NCBI GenBank assembly: GCA_046292765.1
Contig: JBKBQA010000002.1
Span: 248,001-312,000 of the forward strand
Direction: 5' to 3'
DNA length: 64,000 nt
DNA from: PGZG01 sp046292765
GTDB taxonomy: Bacteria > Pseudomonadota > Gammaproteobacteria > Pseudomonadales > Alcanivoracaceae
The notes under the pieces were generated by a model, which saw nothing but the letters and a program-made list of their open reading frames with translations, did no database searches and was not told where the DNA came from. The position numbers and the translations under genes were made by a program. This document shows, one piece after another, positions 1-9,572 of the stretch. Numbering within the stretch: the stretch's first letter is position 1; each line of letters begins with the position of its first letter.

Positions 1-2434
1 CAGACGCCAGTTCCGCAGAGGCCAGGTACACATCCGCGCCCTGACCGAGACGGTTCGGGAAGTTACGGGTGGAGGTGGACACCGCGGTGGACTTCGGCGC
101 GATGCGTGCCTGGTTGCCCATGCACAGCGAGCAGCCGGGCATTTCGGTGCGGGCACCGGCGCGGCCGTAGATGTTGTAGTAGCCTTCTTCGGTCAGCTGG
201 TGCTGGTCCATCTTGGTCGGCGGGGCGATCCACAGGCGGGTCGGCATGGCGCCGCTTTCCACTTTCTCCAGCAGTTTGCCGGCGGCGCGGAAGTGGCCGA
301 TGTTGGTCATGCAGCTGCCGATGAACACTTCGTCGATCTTGGCGCCAGCAACGTCAGACAGCACCTTGGCGTCGTCCGGGTCGTTCGGGCAGCACAGTAC
401 CGGCTCCTTGATCTGATCCATGTCGATTTCGATGACGGTGTGGTACTCGGCATCTTTGTCGGCGCGCATCAGTTTCGGGTTGGCCAGCCAGGCTTCCATG
501 CCGCGGATACGACGCTCAATGGTGCGGGCATCGCCGTAACCATTGGCGATCATCCACTTCAGCATGGTGATGTTGGATTTCAGGTATTCGGTAACGCTGG
601 TTTCCGACAGGGTGATGGAGCAACCCGCAGCGGAACGCTCGGCGGAGGCGTCAGACAGTTCGAATGCCTGCTCGACGGTCAGCTCTTCCAGACCTTCGAT
701 TTCCAGTACACGACCGTTGAAGACGTTGACCTTGCCAGCTTTGGCAACGGTCAGGTGGCCTTCTTTGATGGCCTGCAACGGGATCGCATGGACCAGATCA
801 CGCAGGGTGATGCCGCGCTGCATTTTGCCCTTGAAGCGCACCAGAACCGATTCCGGCATATCCAGCGGCATCACGCCGGTGGCGGCAGCAAAGGCCACCA
901 GACCGGAGCCGGCCGGGAAGGAAATACCCAGCGGGAAACGGGTGTGCGAGTCGCCGCCGGTGCCGACGGTGTCGGGCAGCAGCATGCGGTTCAGCCAGCT
1001 GTGAATAATGCCGTCGCCCGGACGCAGTGATACACCGCCACGGTTCATGATGAAGTCCGGCAGGGTGTGGTGGGTTTCCACGTCAACCGGCTTCGGGTAG
1101 GCGGCGGTGTGACAGAACGACTGCATCACCAGATCGGCAGAGAAGCCGAGGCAGGCGAGGTCTTTCAGTTCGTCGCGGGTCATCGGGCCGGTGGTGTCCT
1201 GGGAGCCGACGGTGGTCATCTTCGGTTCGCAGTACATGCCCGGGCGCACGCCGGTCAGGCCGCAGGCCTTGCCGACCATTTTCTGGGCCAGGGTGAAGCC
1301 CTTGCCGGTGTCGGCCGGTTGCTCCGGCAGGCGGAACAGGGTGGAGGCGGGCAGGCCGAGGGACTCACGGGCTTTGGCGGTAAGGCCACGGCCGATGATC
1401 AGGTTGATCCGGCCGCCGGCGCGCACTTCGTCCAGAATCACGTCGGACTTGTGCTTGAATTCGGCAATCACTTTGCCGTCTTTTTCCACTTTGCCAGCGA
1501 ACGGATAGATGTCGATCACGTCGCCGGTGTTCATGTTGGACACATCACACTCGAACGGCAGGGCGCCGGAGTCTTCCATGGTGTTGAAGAAGATCGGCGC
1601 GATTTTGCTGCCGATGCAGACACCGCCGCCGCGCTTGTTCGGCACATACGGGAGGTCATCGCCGAAGTGCCACAGCACCGAGTTGGTGGCGGATTTACGG
1701 CTCGAGCCGGTACCGACCACGTCGCCCACGTAGGCAACCGGGTGGCCTTTGGCTTTCAGTTCGGCCATTTGTTTCAGTGGGCCGATTTCGCCGTCTTTCT
1801 CCGGGAAGATGCCGTCACGGGCATTCTTCAGCATGGCGTTGGCGTGCAGCGGCATGTCCGGGCGGCTCCAGGCGTCCTGGGCCGGGGACAGATCGTCGGT
1901 GTTGGTTTCGCCGGTCACCTTGAATACGGACATGGTGATTTTCTCGGCCAGATCCGGGCGGCTGGTGAACCACTCGGCGTCGGCCCAGCTTTGAATTACT
2001 GCTTTGGCCAGTTTGTTGCCGGCTTTGGATTTCTCTTCCACGTCGTGGAAGGCATCAAATACCAGCAGGGTGCCTTTCAGGGCTTCGGCGGCGGTGGCGC
2101 CACACTCGGCGTCGTCCAGCAGATCGACCAGCGGGGCCACGTTGTAACCGCCCTGCATGGTGCCGAGCAGCTGGGTGGCGTGGACGCGGGTGACCAGCGG
2201 GGAAGTGGCTTTGCCTTTGGCAACATCGGCAAGGAACGCGGCTTTGACGTAAGCGGCCTGGTCCACGCCCGGCGGAATGCGGTTTTCCAGCAGATCAACG
2301 AGGAATGCTTCTTCGCCTTTTGGCGGGTTCTTCAGCAGCAGGACCAGTTCGGCCACCTGCTGTTCGTTAAGCGGTTTCGGCGGCACGCCTTCGGCGGCGC
2401 GTTCTTCAACATGTTTGCGATAGGCTTCAAGCAC
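1..2434 (-). CDS. acnB: Aconitate hydratase B (partial, C-terminus off the window)
   Basis: Bifunctional aconitase/2-methylisocitrate dehydratase of the TCA cycle, cytoplasmic, carrying a 4Fe-4S cluster. About 811 residues are visible of a family length near 865; the last ~50 lie beyond base 1. Translation starts at GTG 2434 and begins MLEAYRKHVEERAAEG, the usual AcnB N-terminus. Cluster-ligand cysteines fall at 768 and 771 (GCSLCMGN), which matches the E. coli spacing, and the third lies in the preceding GSCMTN segment. The C-terminal GQGADVYLASAEL region is present up to the edge. The gene stands alone and is divergent from the Rhs gene across a 352-bp gap. A near-perfect -10 box lies at 2516-2521 on this strand. 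Identity is very secure. Confidence 0.97.
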   Translation of the reverse strand, partial: MLEAYRKHVEERAAEGVPPKPLNEQQVAELVLLLKNPPKGEEAFLVDLLENRIPPGVDQAAYVKAAFLADVAKGKATSPLVTRVHATQLLGTMQGGYNVAPLVDLLDDAECGATAAEALKGTLLVFDAFHDVEEKSKAGNKLAKAVIQSWADAEWFTSRPDLAEKITMSVFKVTGETNTDDLSPAQDAWSRPDMPLHANAMLKNARDGIFPEKDGEIGPLKQMAELKAKGHPVAYVGDVVGTGSSRKSATNSVLWHFGDDLPYVPNKRGGGVCIGSKIAPIFFNTMEDSGALPFECDVSNMNTGDVIDIYPFAGKVEKDGKVIAEFKHKSDVILDEVRAGGRINLIIGRGLTAKARESLGLPASTLFRLPEQPADTGKGFTLAQKMVGKACGLTGVRPGMYCEPKMTTVGSQDTTGPMTRDELKDLACLGFSADLVMQSFCHTAAYPKPVDVETHHTLPDFIMNRGGVSLRPGDGIIHSWLNRMLLPDTVGTGGDSHTRFPLGISFPAGSGLVAFAAATGVMPLDMPESVLVRFKGKMQRGITLRDLVHAIPLQAIKEGHLTVAKAGKVNVFNGRVLEIEGLEELTVEQAFELSDASAERSAAGCSITLSETSVTEYLKSNITMLKWMIANGYGDARTIERRIRGMEAWLANPKLMRADKDAEYHTVIEIDMDQIKEPVLCCPNDPDDAKVLSDVAGAKIDEVFIGSCMTNIGHFRAAGKLLEKVESGAMPTRLWIAPPTKMDQHQLTEEGYYNIYGRAGARTEMPGCSLCMGNQARIAPKSTAVSTSTRNFPNRLGQGADVYLASAELAS

Positions 2435-2786
2435 AATAAATCCCTCGTCTGCTGTTTTGATTTCTTTTGGAAATCAAATGATTAGGGTTAATTCGGGGGG
2501 TGGCAAAACGGCGCGATTATAGAGGAAAGCCGGTTGGCTTGGTAGCGAGGGGGCAGAATAAACAGCATTAATGGCGTGATACCCGGTATTCACAGATGGT
2601 GATAATGGGGGTGCGCTGTTCTGTGGATGAGGCGCCACACAGCCGGGTTTGTCCTCCTTTGGCTTGTGTCGCCGTCAGCTATTTCTCAAGTTTCTGTAAG
2701 GTCGGCAATGTCCTATACCCGTGCTTCCCGGGGCTTGCCAGTCTCCAGCGCTCGATATTGAGTGACCCCGCTGAGGCGAGATCAGG
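2435..2786. other. Divergent intergenic region acnB / rhs
   Basis: This 352-bp gap holds the acnB promoter on its left side. The right half (2590-2786) is leader for the Rhs gene. I see no RNA gene, convincing repeat or -35/-10 pair for the plus strand. Confidence 0.5.
2516..2521 (-). promoter_or_regulatory. Likely -10 box of acnB
   Basis: Read on the minus strand this is a perfect TATAAT, 82 nt upstream of the acnB GTG. The hexamer 17 nt further upstream (TACCAA) is a poor -35, so only the -10 is convincing. Confidence 0.4.
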
Positions 2787-5700
2787 ATGGCACGGCAAAA
2801 ATCATGGAAGAGACTTCAGGGGCTGCTGGTGATGATGGCGCTGGCCACCAACATGGCCGAGGCGCAGATGGTGTCGGTGGCGCCGCTGGTGGGTGAGTGG
2901 CGCTACAGCCATGTGCGCTGTGCGGAGACCACCCATGGCTTTACCTCTGATGCGGCAGCGGAAGCCCATGGTGCCAACCACCATTACGGCAGTTGTGGCG
3001 ACGCCAGTATTATCTGGTCCGGACCCTGGGGCACCCCGGAGGAGAGGACCTACGGCACTTGCGGTAGCTGGAACACCTATCCGCGTTTCCAGCTGGGTTT
3101 CGAAAACATCAATGTTCGTCACTCACGGGTGCGGTTTTGTGAGTCGCGGTATAGCAATGGAGTTGTCGACAGCTTTGCTATTTATCGCCGCCGGGACGTG
3201 ACCTGTCCTGCGGGGTTTCGGGCCTCGGGCACGGTGTGCATCGCCAACACCAATGAGGAGCAGCCCGGCAAAGGGCCGGGTCGGGAGTGTCCCAACAATG
3301 GCTCCAATCCGATCAACTCGGCCACCGGCAACAAGTACCAGCATGAAGTGGATATCGAGCCTGCACCGGGCGGGCCAGGCTTCGCTCGCCACTACAACAG
3401 TTATCAGGTGTTGATGCCCGGTTCGCTGGAGCCGGGCCTGCCGGCCAACTGGCGCCACAGTTATTCGCGCAACATTCACTGGCGCAGCGGTGGCGTGGTC
3501 ACGGCGGTGCTGTCCCGGCCCGATGGTCGGGCGTGGAATTTTAGCCGCGACAGTCAGGGCGCATGGCGTTCGGATTCCGATGTGCCAGGTCGGCTTGAGG
3601 CGGACATGGACGAGGATGATTTCATCGGCTGGCGCTACCACACTGCCACCAACCAGGTTGAGCATTACAACGGCGCCGGACAGCTTGAGCAGATTACCGA
3701 CAGCAGTGGTCTGCTTATCAGACTGCATTATGACCACGGCCGGCTGGCGGAGGTGGCGGATCGTTATGGTCACCGCCTGCAGCTTGAGTATTACTCCGAG
3801 CATCATGACCATTCTGGCTGGTTGGCGGCCGTGACAGGCCCGGATAGCACCCGCTGGGATTATGACTACGACGACAACGGCAATCTGGTGTCGGTAACCT
3901 ATCCGGGGGAGGGCGGTCATCGTCCGGTGCGCCGCTATCACTACAACGAGCCGGAGCACACCGACGACACGGACCTGCCTCACGCCTTAACGGGCATCAC
4001 CCTGGAAACCGGCCAGCGTTTCAGTAGCTATCGCTATGATCCACAGGGGCGTGCGGTGTCTAGCGAGCATGGTTCCATGCAGGCCAATCTCACTCGCATT
4101 GCCTACCATGCCGATGGCACACGCACGGTGACGGATGCGCTCGGGCAGGAGCGCCTCTATCAGTATATCCGTCGCGTCGGCGTGTCCCGGGTGACCTCCA
4201 TCTCGGCACCCTGTCAGCAGTGTGGATCACAGGGCCAGCAGCACCAGTATGACACTCAGGGTCGGCTGACTCGCCGTATCGATTTTCGCGGCACCGACAC
4301 GCGTTTCCGTTACGAAGATCCCCATCGACCGGATCTGGAAACCTGGCGATCCGAAGCGGTGGGGCGCCCGGAGCAGCGCACCCTTTCCACGGAATGGCAT
4401 CCCCAGTGGCGTTCGCCCGTTCGGCGCGCCGAGCCGTTGCGGCTCACTCGCTGGCACTATCAAGGCGATCCCGGAGTGCAGTGTGGTGGTTATCCGGGTG
4501 CCTTGTGCCGGATGGAGCAATGGGCCACGCGGGATGCCAACGGCGTTCAGGGATTTGCGGCGACGCCGGACGGCGAGCCCCGGATTACCCGCTGGCAGTA
4601 TGTGCCGGTCAGTGGTGGCAGCGCGGCAGCGGGCAAGGTGCTGTCTGTCGATGGTCCCCGCGACGATGTCACTGACATCACCTATTACCAGTACGATCAT
4701 CAACGGGGCTATTTGATTGCCACGGTGAATTCGCTAGGCCATCGCACCGAATATCAGGACCACGATGCCTGGGGACGCCCGCAGCGCAGTGTGGATATCA
4801 ATGGCCTGGTGACACGCTCTGATTATCATCCCCGCGGCTGGTTGCTGCGTCAGCAGGTGGGGGAGACCGAGCTCCGCTTCGAGTATGACGAGGCGGGTCA
4901 GCGCACGGCCGTCGTCGATGCCACCGGTTCGGTGACCCGCTTTGAGTATGACGATGCCCGTCGACTTGTCGGCATCCGTGATGCGCAGGGGAATCGGCTG
5001 CGCTTTACCCTGAATCCGCTGGGTGAGCGTGTCGAGGAGTGGGTGGAAGATGCCGCCGGCACCCGCCTGTCCGGCCTGACACGGGAGTACGATCAGCTCA
5101 ATCGGTTAAAAACCCTGCTGGATGGCGAGGGCAATGCCACCCGCTATGAATATGATTCGGCAGGAAACCCGAGCCTGATCAGCTCGCCGGAAGGGCGAAT
5201 CACCGCCTTCCAGTACGATGCCCTTAACCGGCTGCAAAGCACCATCGATGCGCTGCAGGGCGTGGCCCTGTTCCAGTATCAGGGCAATGACAGAACCCGC
5301 CTGGTGCGCGACCCGAATCAGGCAGAGACCCGCTATGAGTACGACGGGCTGGATAACCTGCGGCAACTTCACAGCGCCGATACCGGCGTCACACAACACG
5401 CCTATGATCCAGTCGGCAACCGACTGCGTAGCACGGATGCTCGCGGGATCACCGTGTTGTATCAGTATGATGCCCTGAACCGGCTGACGCAGATTCGCTA
5501 CCCGGACAGCGACCATGATGCCAACCTGATTTACGACGAAGGTGTCTATGGCAACGGCCGCCTGACCACCATTCAGGAGCAACGCAGCCGGCTGAATCTG
5601 GGCTATGACATCCGGGGTAACCTGCAGACTCAGGTCAGCGAACTGGGCCAGGCCAGGCTTGAAGTGGGCTACGAACACGACGCCGCTAATCGACTGGTGG

Positions 5701-7679
5701 GCCTGCGCTATCCATCTGGTGTCCGCATTGAGTATCGACGCAACGCCGAGGGCAAGATCGAGGAGATCAGCGCCTTCTTGCCCGATGGTGAGCCGGTCAC
5801 CCTTGCCACCGACATGCGCTACCAGCCGTTCGGCGATCTGATCTTCCTTCGTCATGGCAATGGCCAGACGTTGCGTCGCGAGCACAATGGCGCCGGTCAA
5901 CTGATCCGTCATCAAGAGGGCTCGCTCTACGATCTGGTATTCGGTTACGACAGAGATGGCAACCTGATTTCCCGCACGGCGCCCTATGCTGCGGGGCTGG
6001 TGGAGCGATATAACTATGACGGACTGAATCGTCTCATTCGTGCGGAAGGCGGCTTCGGCCTCATCGAGTACCGCTATGATGCCGTGGGCAACCGGCTTGA
6101 GCAGACCCGACAACAGGGTGTTCAGGTAGCAGAGCACACGCTTTACATATACCAGTCGGCAAGCAATCGACTAACCCGGGCCGGCAACCTCAATTATCAG
6201 TATGACCCGGCGGGCAATCCGGTTGTGATCGGTGCGCTGCAATATGATTACGACGATCGTGGCAGACTGGCTGCCGTGAGGCAGGGCGATGAGCTGGTTG
6301 CCGAGTATGGCTACAACTTGCTTGGGCAGCGGCTGAGCAAAACGCTTCCCGGCATGGACGAGGAGGTTGCCGACTGGCATCGCGCCCAGGCGGCTGAAGC
6401 GGAGGCGGACGCAGGCCGTCTGGCGGCTGAGCTTATGGCTCTGGAGCTTGATCAGGCAAGTCAGTGGGCGGCGAAGCAGGCGGCGCTCAATGTAGCAGAG
6501 CAGCGCGATCAGGCAGCCGGGCAGTGGCTGCAGCAGGCCGAGACACAGAGGGCGCAATCGGAACGCCATCTGGAAGAGGCGGCCCAACGCAGTGATGCGG
6601 CCAACATCCAGCAGCAACGCGCCGATAGTGCACTGGCATCCCGTTCCGCCGATTGGTACGGCTGGTTGATCAACTGGTGGTACGACCTTCAGGCCTCAAG
6701 GCATCAATGGGAAGCTACGCGTCTGGACGCCGAGGCGGCGTCGCTTGAGAGTCAGGCAAGCGAACTGCTACAGCAGGCCACCATCAGCGAACAGCAGGCA
6801 TCGCTGGCCACGGCCGAGGCGGAGCACTATCGCCACATGGCCGAGCAGCATGCTGCCGCGCTGGCAGATCTTGGCGCCACCCGTGATCAGAAAACCGCCG
6901 AACTTGCCGATGCCATGGACAGAGCAGCCTATCACCTCGCCATGGCAGAGCAGCCGGACCAGAACGGGCGGCAACTGTATTTCGCCTATAACCAGGCGGG
7001 GCTGCTCATCGGAGAGTACAGCGCCAAAGGCAATCCGATTCGGGAATACATCTACCGAGACATGATTCCGATAGCACTGCTTGTTTACAACAATGGCAGA
7101 TCGCGACCGGATATCGGCTGGTATCACGTTGATCAACTTGGCACACCCCAGGCAGTCACCGGCACCAACGGCGAGATCCTCTGGCGAGCACGCTATCACC
7201 CGTTCGGTGAGGTGGATATCCTGACATCACACATTGTTCAGCCGCTGCGGTTTCCGGGGCAGTATCATGATGAGGAGACGGGGCTTTATTACAATTACTT
7301 CCGGTACTACGATCCCGGCATTGGGAGGTATTTGCGGAGTGATCCGATAGGATTGATTGGTGGGATGAACACCTATTCGTATGTGATGTCCCGCCCCTTG
7401 GATCACATGGATATCTATGGCTTGAGGCCAATGAAAGATGTTCGAAGGCCGGATGGAAAGCCGCTGGTTCACTCCTGTGAGAAGGTTTGCTACACGGAAT
7501 TTGCTGCGGCCTCTCTGCTAACGGGGGGTGTTGGATCGGTAATATCAAGGTATGTTGTGAAAGAGTCTATGTTTGGCGTTTCATCGCTTTACCATGCATC
7601 AAACGCGAACTCGATCTATGGAATTTTTGATCTTGGTCGTTGTTTAAAGGAATGCGAAAAAAGGGATGTATGTTTGTGA
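2787..7679 (+). CDS. Secreted RHS/YD-repeat protein with coiled-coil insertion and variable C-terminal tail
   Basis: A 1630-aa polymorphic-toxin-type RHS protein. Residues 1-27 form a signal peptide (a basic start, then LLVMMALATNMAEA). Residues ~28-170 are a Cys-rich N-terminal domain and ~170-230 a DUF6531-like segment (GNKYQHEVDIEPAPGG). Many YD repeats follow to ~1185 (for example YDYDDNGNLVSVTYP). Residues ~1189-1388 are an Ala/Glu/Gln-rich heptad-like stretch, a long coiled coil set between YD repeats. Residues ~1468-1546 are the RHS core-associated domain (FRYYDPGIGRYLRSDPIGL). The final ~84 residues are a divergent tail with a hydrophobic stretch and CxxxC pairs, where such proteins usually carry a toxin; I do not recognise its fold. 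A GAGG sits ~10 nt before the ATG. The tail is more AT-rich than the core. The next ORF overlaps the end. Confidence 0.9.
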   Translation: MARQKSWKRLQGLLVMMALATNMAEAQMVSVAPLVGEWRYSHVRCAETTHGFTSDAAAEAHGANHHYGSCGDASIIWSGPWGTPEERTYGTCGSWNTYPRFQLGFENINVRHSRVRFCESRYSNGVVDSFAIYRRRDVTCPAGFRASGTVCIANTNEEQPGKGPGRECPNNGSNPINSATGNKYQHEVDIEPAPGGPGFARHYNSYQVLMPGSLEPGLPANWRHSYSRNIHWRSGGVVTAVLSRPDGRAWNFSRDSQGAWRSDSDVPGRLEADMDEDDFIGWRYHTATNQVEHYNGAGQLEQITDSSGLLIRLHYDHGRLAEVADRYGHRLQLEYYSEHHDHSGWLAAVTGPDSTRWDYDYDDNGNLVSVTYPGEGGHRPVRRYHYNEPEHTDDTDLPHALTGITLETGQRFSSYRYDPQGRAVSSEHGSMQANLTRIAYHADGTRTVTDALGQERLYQYIRRVGVSRVTSISAPCQQCGSQGQQHQYDTQGRLTRRIDFRGTDTRFRYEDPHRPDLETWRSEAVGRPEQRTLSTEWHPQWRSPVRRAEPLRLTRWHYQGDPGVQCGGYPGALCRMEQWATRDANGVQGFAATPDGEPRITRWQYVPVSGGSAAAGKVLSVDGPRDDVTDITYYQYDHQRGYLIATVNSLGHRTEYQDHDAWGRPQRSVDINGLVTRSDYHPRGWLLRQQVGETELRFEYDEAGQRTAVVDATGSVTRFEYDDARRLVGIRDAQGNRLRFTLNPLGERVEEWVEDAAGTRLSGLTREYDQLNRLKTLLDGEGNATRYEYDSAGNPSLISSPEGRITAFQYDALNRLQSTIDALQGVALFQYQGNDRTRLVRDPNQAETRYEYDGLDNLRQLHSADTGVTQHAYDPVGNRLRSTDARGITVLYQYDALNRLTQIRYPDSDHDANLIYDEGVYGNGRLTTIQEQRSRLNLGYDIRGNLQTQVSELGQARLEVGYEHDAANRLVGLRYPSGVRIEYRRNAEGKIEEISAFLPDGEPVTLATDMRYQPFGDLIFLRHGNGQTLRREHNGAGQLIRHQEGSLYDLVFGYDRDGNLISRTAPYAAGLVERYNYDGLNRLIRAEGGFGLIEYRYDAVGNRLEQTRQQGVQVAEHTLYIYQSASNRLTRAGNLNYQYDPAGNPVVIGALQYDYDDRGRLAAVRQGDELVAEYGYNLLGQRLSKTLPGMDEEVADWHRAQAAEAEADAGRLAAELMALELDQASQWAAKQAALNVAEQRDQAAGQWLQQAETQRAQSERHLEEAAQRSDAANIQQQRADSALASRSADWYGWLINWWYDLQASRHQWEATRLDAEAASLESQASELLQQATISEQQASLATAEAEHYRHMAEQHAAALADLGATRDQKTAELADAMDRAAYHLAMAEQPDQNGRQLYFAYNQAGLLIGEYSAKGNPIREYIYRDMIPIALLVYNNGRSRPDIGWYHVDQLGTPQAVTGTNGEILWRARYHPFGEVDILTSHIVQPLRFPGQYHDEETGLYYNYFRYYDPGIGRYLRSDPIGLIGGMNTYSYVMSRPLDHMDIYGLRPMKDVRRPDGKPLVHSCEKVCYTEFAAASLLTGGVGSVISRYVVKESMFGVSSLYHASNANSIYGIFDLGRCLKECEKRDVCL

Positions 7680-7861
7680 AAAGAATAATAGTTGGAGCAA
7701 TATTCGCGGTCAGCTGCTTTTTGGGCATAACCCTGTTTAGGGGTATAGCGCTTGGTTTTGGTTATGCCCCAAGAAATATGCTGGCCGCGTTGGCGATCGC
7801 AGCCATTACCGGAGCCTGGTTGTACTGGGCCGAGCGTGAGAAAGATGAAGGGTCGGAGTAG
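7670..7861 (+). CDS. Small two-helix membrane protein, candidate immunity protein of the Rhs tail
   Basis: A 63-aa ORF starting MFVKRIIVGAIFAVSC, with two hydrophobic helices (about residues 4-22 and 31-50) and a charged end (EREKDEGSE). ATG 7670 is preceded by AAAGGGA and overlaps the last 10 nt of the Rhs gene, so translation may be coupled. TTG 7640 and ATG 7652 are in-frame alternatives. Position directly behind an RHS tail is where immunity genes sit in RHS loci, and an inner-membrane immunity protein would suit a membrane-active tail. That function is inferred from position only; I recognise no family. Confidence 0.5.
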   Translation: MFVKRIIVGAIFAVSCFLGITLFRGIALGFGYAPRNMLAALAIAAITGAWLYWAEREKDEGSE

Positions 7862-7962
7862 TTTGCCTTGCCTTGATTCGGGTCTGTCGTTCAGGCAGTG
7901 GATGCTCGAGGGTATTAGGCGGGCCGCACTGATTTTAATGCTTTACTCGATGTTCTTTCCGG

Positions 7963-8461
7963 TCTTATGACAAGGCCAAATTTGAGCGGATGGTGTATGG
8001 CATCACGTGTCTGTGGACTGAGGAAGGCTGGCTGTATCTCGCGGTGATGATTGATCTTTATAGCCGTAAAGTGATTGACATGGGCCATGTCGGAGCGGAT
8101 GAAAGCTACCTTGGTATGCGATGCGCTGAAAGCGGCCTTATGGCGGCGAAAGAATCCCAAAGGCGTTATTGTGCACTCGGATCGTGGTAGCCAGTACTGC
8201 TCGTAGGATTACCAAAAGCTGATTGCGGGTCACGAGATGCTTTGCAGCATGAGCGCCAAGGGAAATTGCTACGATATCGCCTGTGCGGAAAGCTTCTTCC
8301 ATTCGCTAAAGGTGGAGATTCATGGCAAGCGCTTTGCCACGCAGCAAGCGATGAAGGAAGCGGTGTTTGAATATATCGAAGTGGGCTACAATCGAACCCG
8401 CCGAAACAGCGCCAACGGCTATCTCAGCCCGGAAGCGTTTGAGGTACAACAAGCCGCTTAA
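7963..8461 (+). pseudogene. Decayed IS3-family transposase (OrfB integrase core)
   Basis: Remnant of the DDE integrase domain. The first fragment reads FERMVYGITCLWTEEGW and LYLAVMIDLYSRKV, where functional relatives have DITYLWTEEGW, so the first catalytic Asp is Gly. Near 8090-8120 the homologous frame shifts; it then continues as DALKAALWRRKNPKG and HSDRGSQYCS, hits an in-frame TAG at 8204-8206, and resumes as MLCSMSAKGNCYD, CAESFFHSLKVE and YNRTRRNSANGYLSPEAFE to 8461. The second Asp and the Glu of DDE survive. OrfA and the left end are missing. With a frameshift, an internal stop and a lost active-site residue it cannot be active. Confidence 0.88.
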
Positions 8462-8498
8462 GGGCGTGTCCGAAAGTATTTGGCTGGATCACTCGAAA

Positions 8499-8708
8499 AT
8501 GTGCCATTACATGGACCTTTTTTCATACATACCGTTGGCAATTATTCAGTTCGTTTGCGCCCTTTATAGGCTCGATATTTATGATTTCTCAATTGCGATG
8601 GCCATGCGATTGGCCGGCGTTATTTTTGGATTGTTTGCCGGGGTGACGGGGTTCCCGGCCTGCCATTTTGTTATGCGAAAGGGCTTGGCCAAAGGAAAAG
8701 ATCAGTAA
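8499..8708 (+). CDS. Possible remnant small membrane protein
   Basis: Open frame of 69 codons from ATG 8499 (or 8511) with two hydrophobic segments (YIPLAIIQFVCALY, and LAGVIFGLFAGVTGF) and a Lys-rich end. The frame stays open upstream into the IS3 remnant, and no ribosome-binding site precedes either ATG. It may therefore be the 3' part of a gene cut by the insertion, perhaps another orphan immunity gene of the Rhs island. Function unknown. Confidence 0.3.
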   Translation: MCHYMDLFSYIPLAIIQFVCALYRLDIYDFSIAMAMRLAGVIFGLFAGVTGFPACHFVMRKGLAKGKDQ

Positions 8709-8978
8709 TCTCCCCTGAACCTCTCAAAGCTAGCGCAAATGGTGTGGGAGGAAGTAATGGCTATCGAGGAGGTGGATCTGCCTGATTGTACTGGATGGCG
8801 ACTGAAGATGATGGAGCTCTAAGTGGCCTTTTCTTTGGCCGGAGCCTGATGGCTGTAAGTTTTGGCGCCGGGATCAGTCGCTGCAAAGCGGCTTTCTCTA
8901 GGGGCGGCAATCCTGCCGCGATCCGGTGCCTTATCACCGGCGCAGTGCTTTATTGGAAATAGTTTTGGTGGGAAAATT
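8709..8978 (+). other. Degenerate non-coding stretch in the Rhs island
   Basis: No complete gene is visible. Around 8729-8788 one frame reads LKASANGVGG then SNGYRGGGSA and a stop, and 8860-8962 holds another open patch. These could be leftovers of displaced Rhs C-terminal modules, but they are too short to identify. Confidence 0.3.
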
Positions 8979-9332
8979 ATGAAGAAAGTTCTAATTCTAG
9001 CTGCCTTGAGTCTTCTTGCTTCAGTGTGCGCGCTTGCTATTTCTATAGGTTCCTATTTTGATCTGAAGTTCATTGGAATTTTTTCATCTAGAGATGGCGG
9101 CTATCATTCGATCGACCTGGAAAGAGATGTGTATCAGGGGGAGTGCCACAATGTGTGGAGGTTGGTTGCTGGCCTTGGTGACAGCTATGCGCAGTTTTCT
9201 AATGGCCTCGCTGTTGCTGTTGATAGTGCTGGGCAAAGCATATTTCTATTGATTGTACTGAGTTCCCTTCTTATTTTATTCTCGTCGGTTCTTATTTCGA
9301 TCTCAAAGAAATTGAACTTCTTTGGGGAGTGA
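8979..9332 (+). CDS. Unknown membrane protein with two terminal helices
   Basis: A 117-aa protein starting MKKVLILAALSLLASVCALA, with one hydrophobic helix (or signal anchor) at 3-23 and a second near 88-107 (SIFLLIVLSSLLILFSSVLIS) ending in KKLNFFGE. The ~65 residues between would face the periplasm and contain one Cys. ATG 8979 follows a GGTGGGAAAATT leader and was preferred to the upstream start at 8862, which would read through degenerate sequence. Base composition is clearly more AT-rich than the flanking housekeeping genes, consistent with acquired DNA. No family recognised. Confidence 0.55.
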   Translation: MKKVLILAALSLLASVCALAISIGSYFDLKFIGIFSSRDGGYHSIDLERDVYQGECHNVWRLVAGLGDSYAQFSNGLAVAVDSAGQSIFLLIVLSSLLILFSSVLISISKKLNFFGE

Positions 9333-9410
9333 TGGATTTCGATGGTGTCTGCTACAAATTGCGCGTAAATTTTTATCGAAGAGCCGCGTAGAGAATATGA
9401 TCTCCGGCGT

Positions 9411-9554
9411 ATGCTGGTATTGTTGGCTATCGCTGCTGTTATGTTCGTTTGGTCTTATTGCATGGGCGTAAAGACCGTCGCGATTCGAAGCATTGAACGT
9501 AGCATCGTGCTTCGACCCCGTTTCAGGGACGGTTTTAGTAGGGCTTCAATGTGA
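9411..9554 (+). CDS. Possible 47-aa small membrane peptide
   Basis: Begins MLVLLAIAAVMFVWSYCMG, a single hydrophobic helix, followed by a basic tail (IRSIERSIVLRPRFRDG). No good ribosome-binding site precedes it. Listed because it fills a 240-bp gap between two small ORFs of similar composition; it may be chance. Confidence 0.2.
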   Translation: MLVLLAIAAVMFVWSYCMGVKTVAIRSIERSIVLRPRFRDGFSRASM

Positions 9555-9572
9555 TAAGGAGGCATTCGAATT

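Noticed and set aside
1067..2485. 472-codon open frame on the plus strand
   Set aside because: It is antisense to acnB, whose translation is a textbook aconitase B; high GC keeps the opposite frame open.
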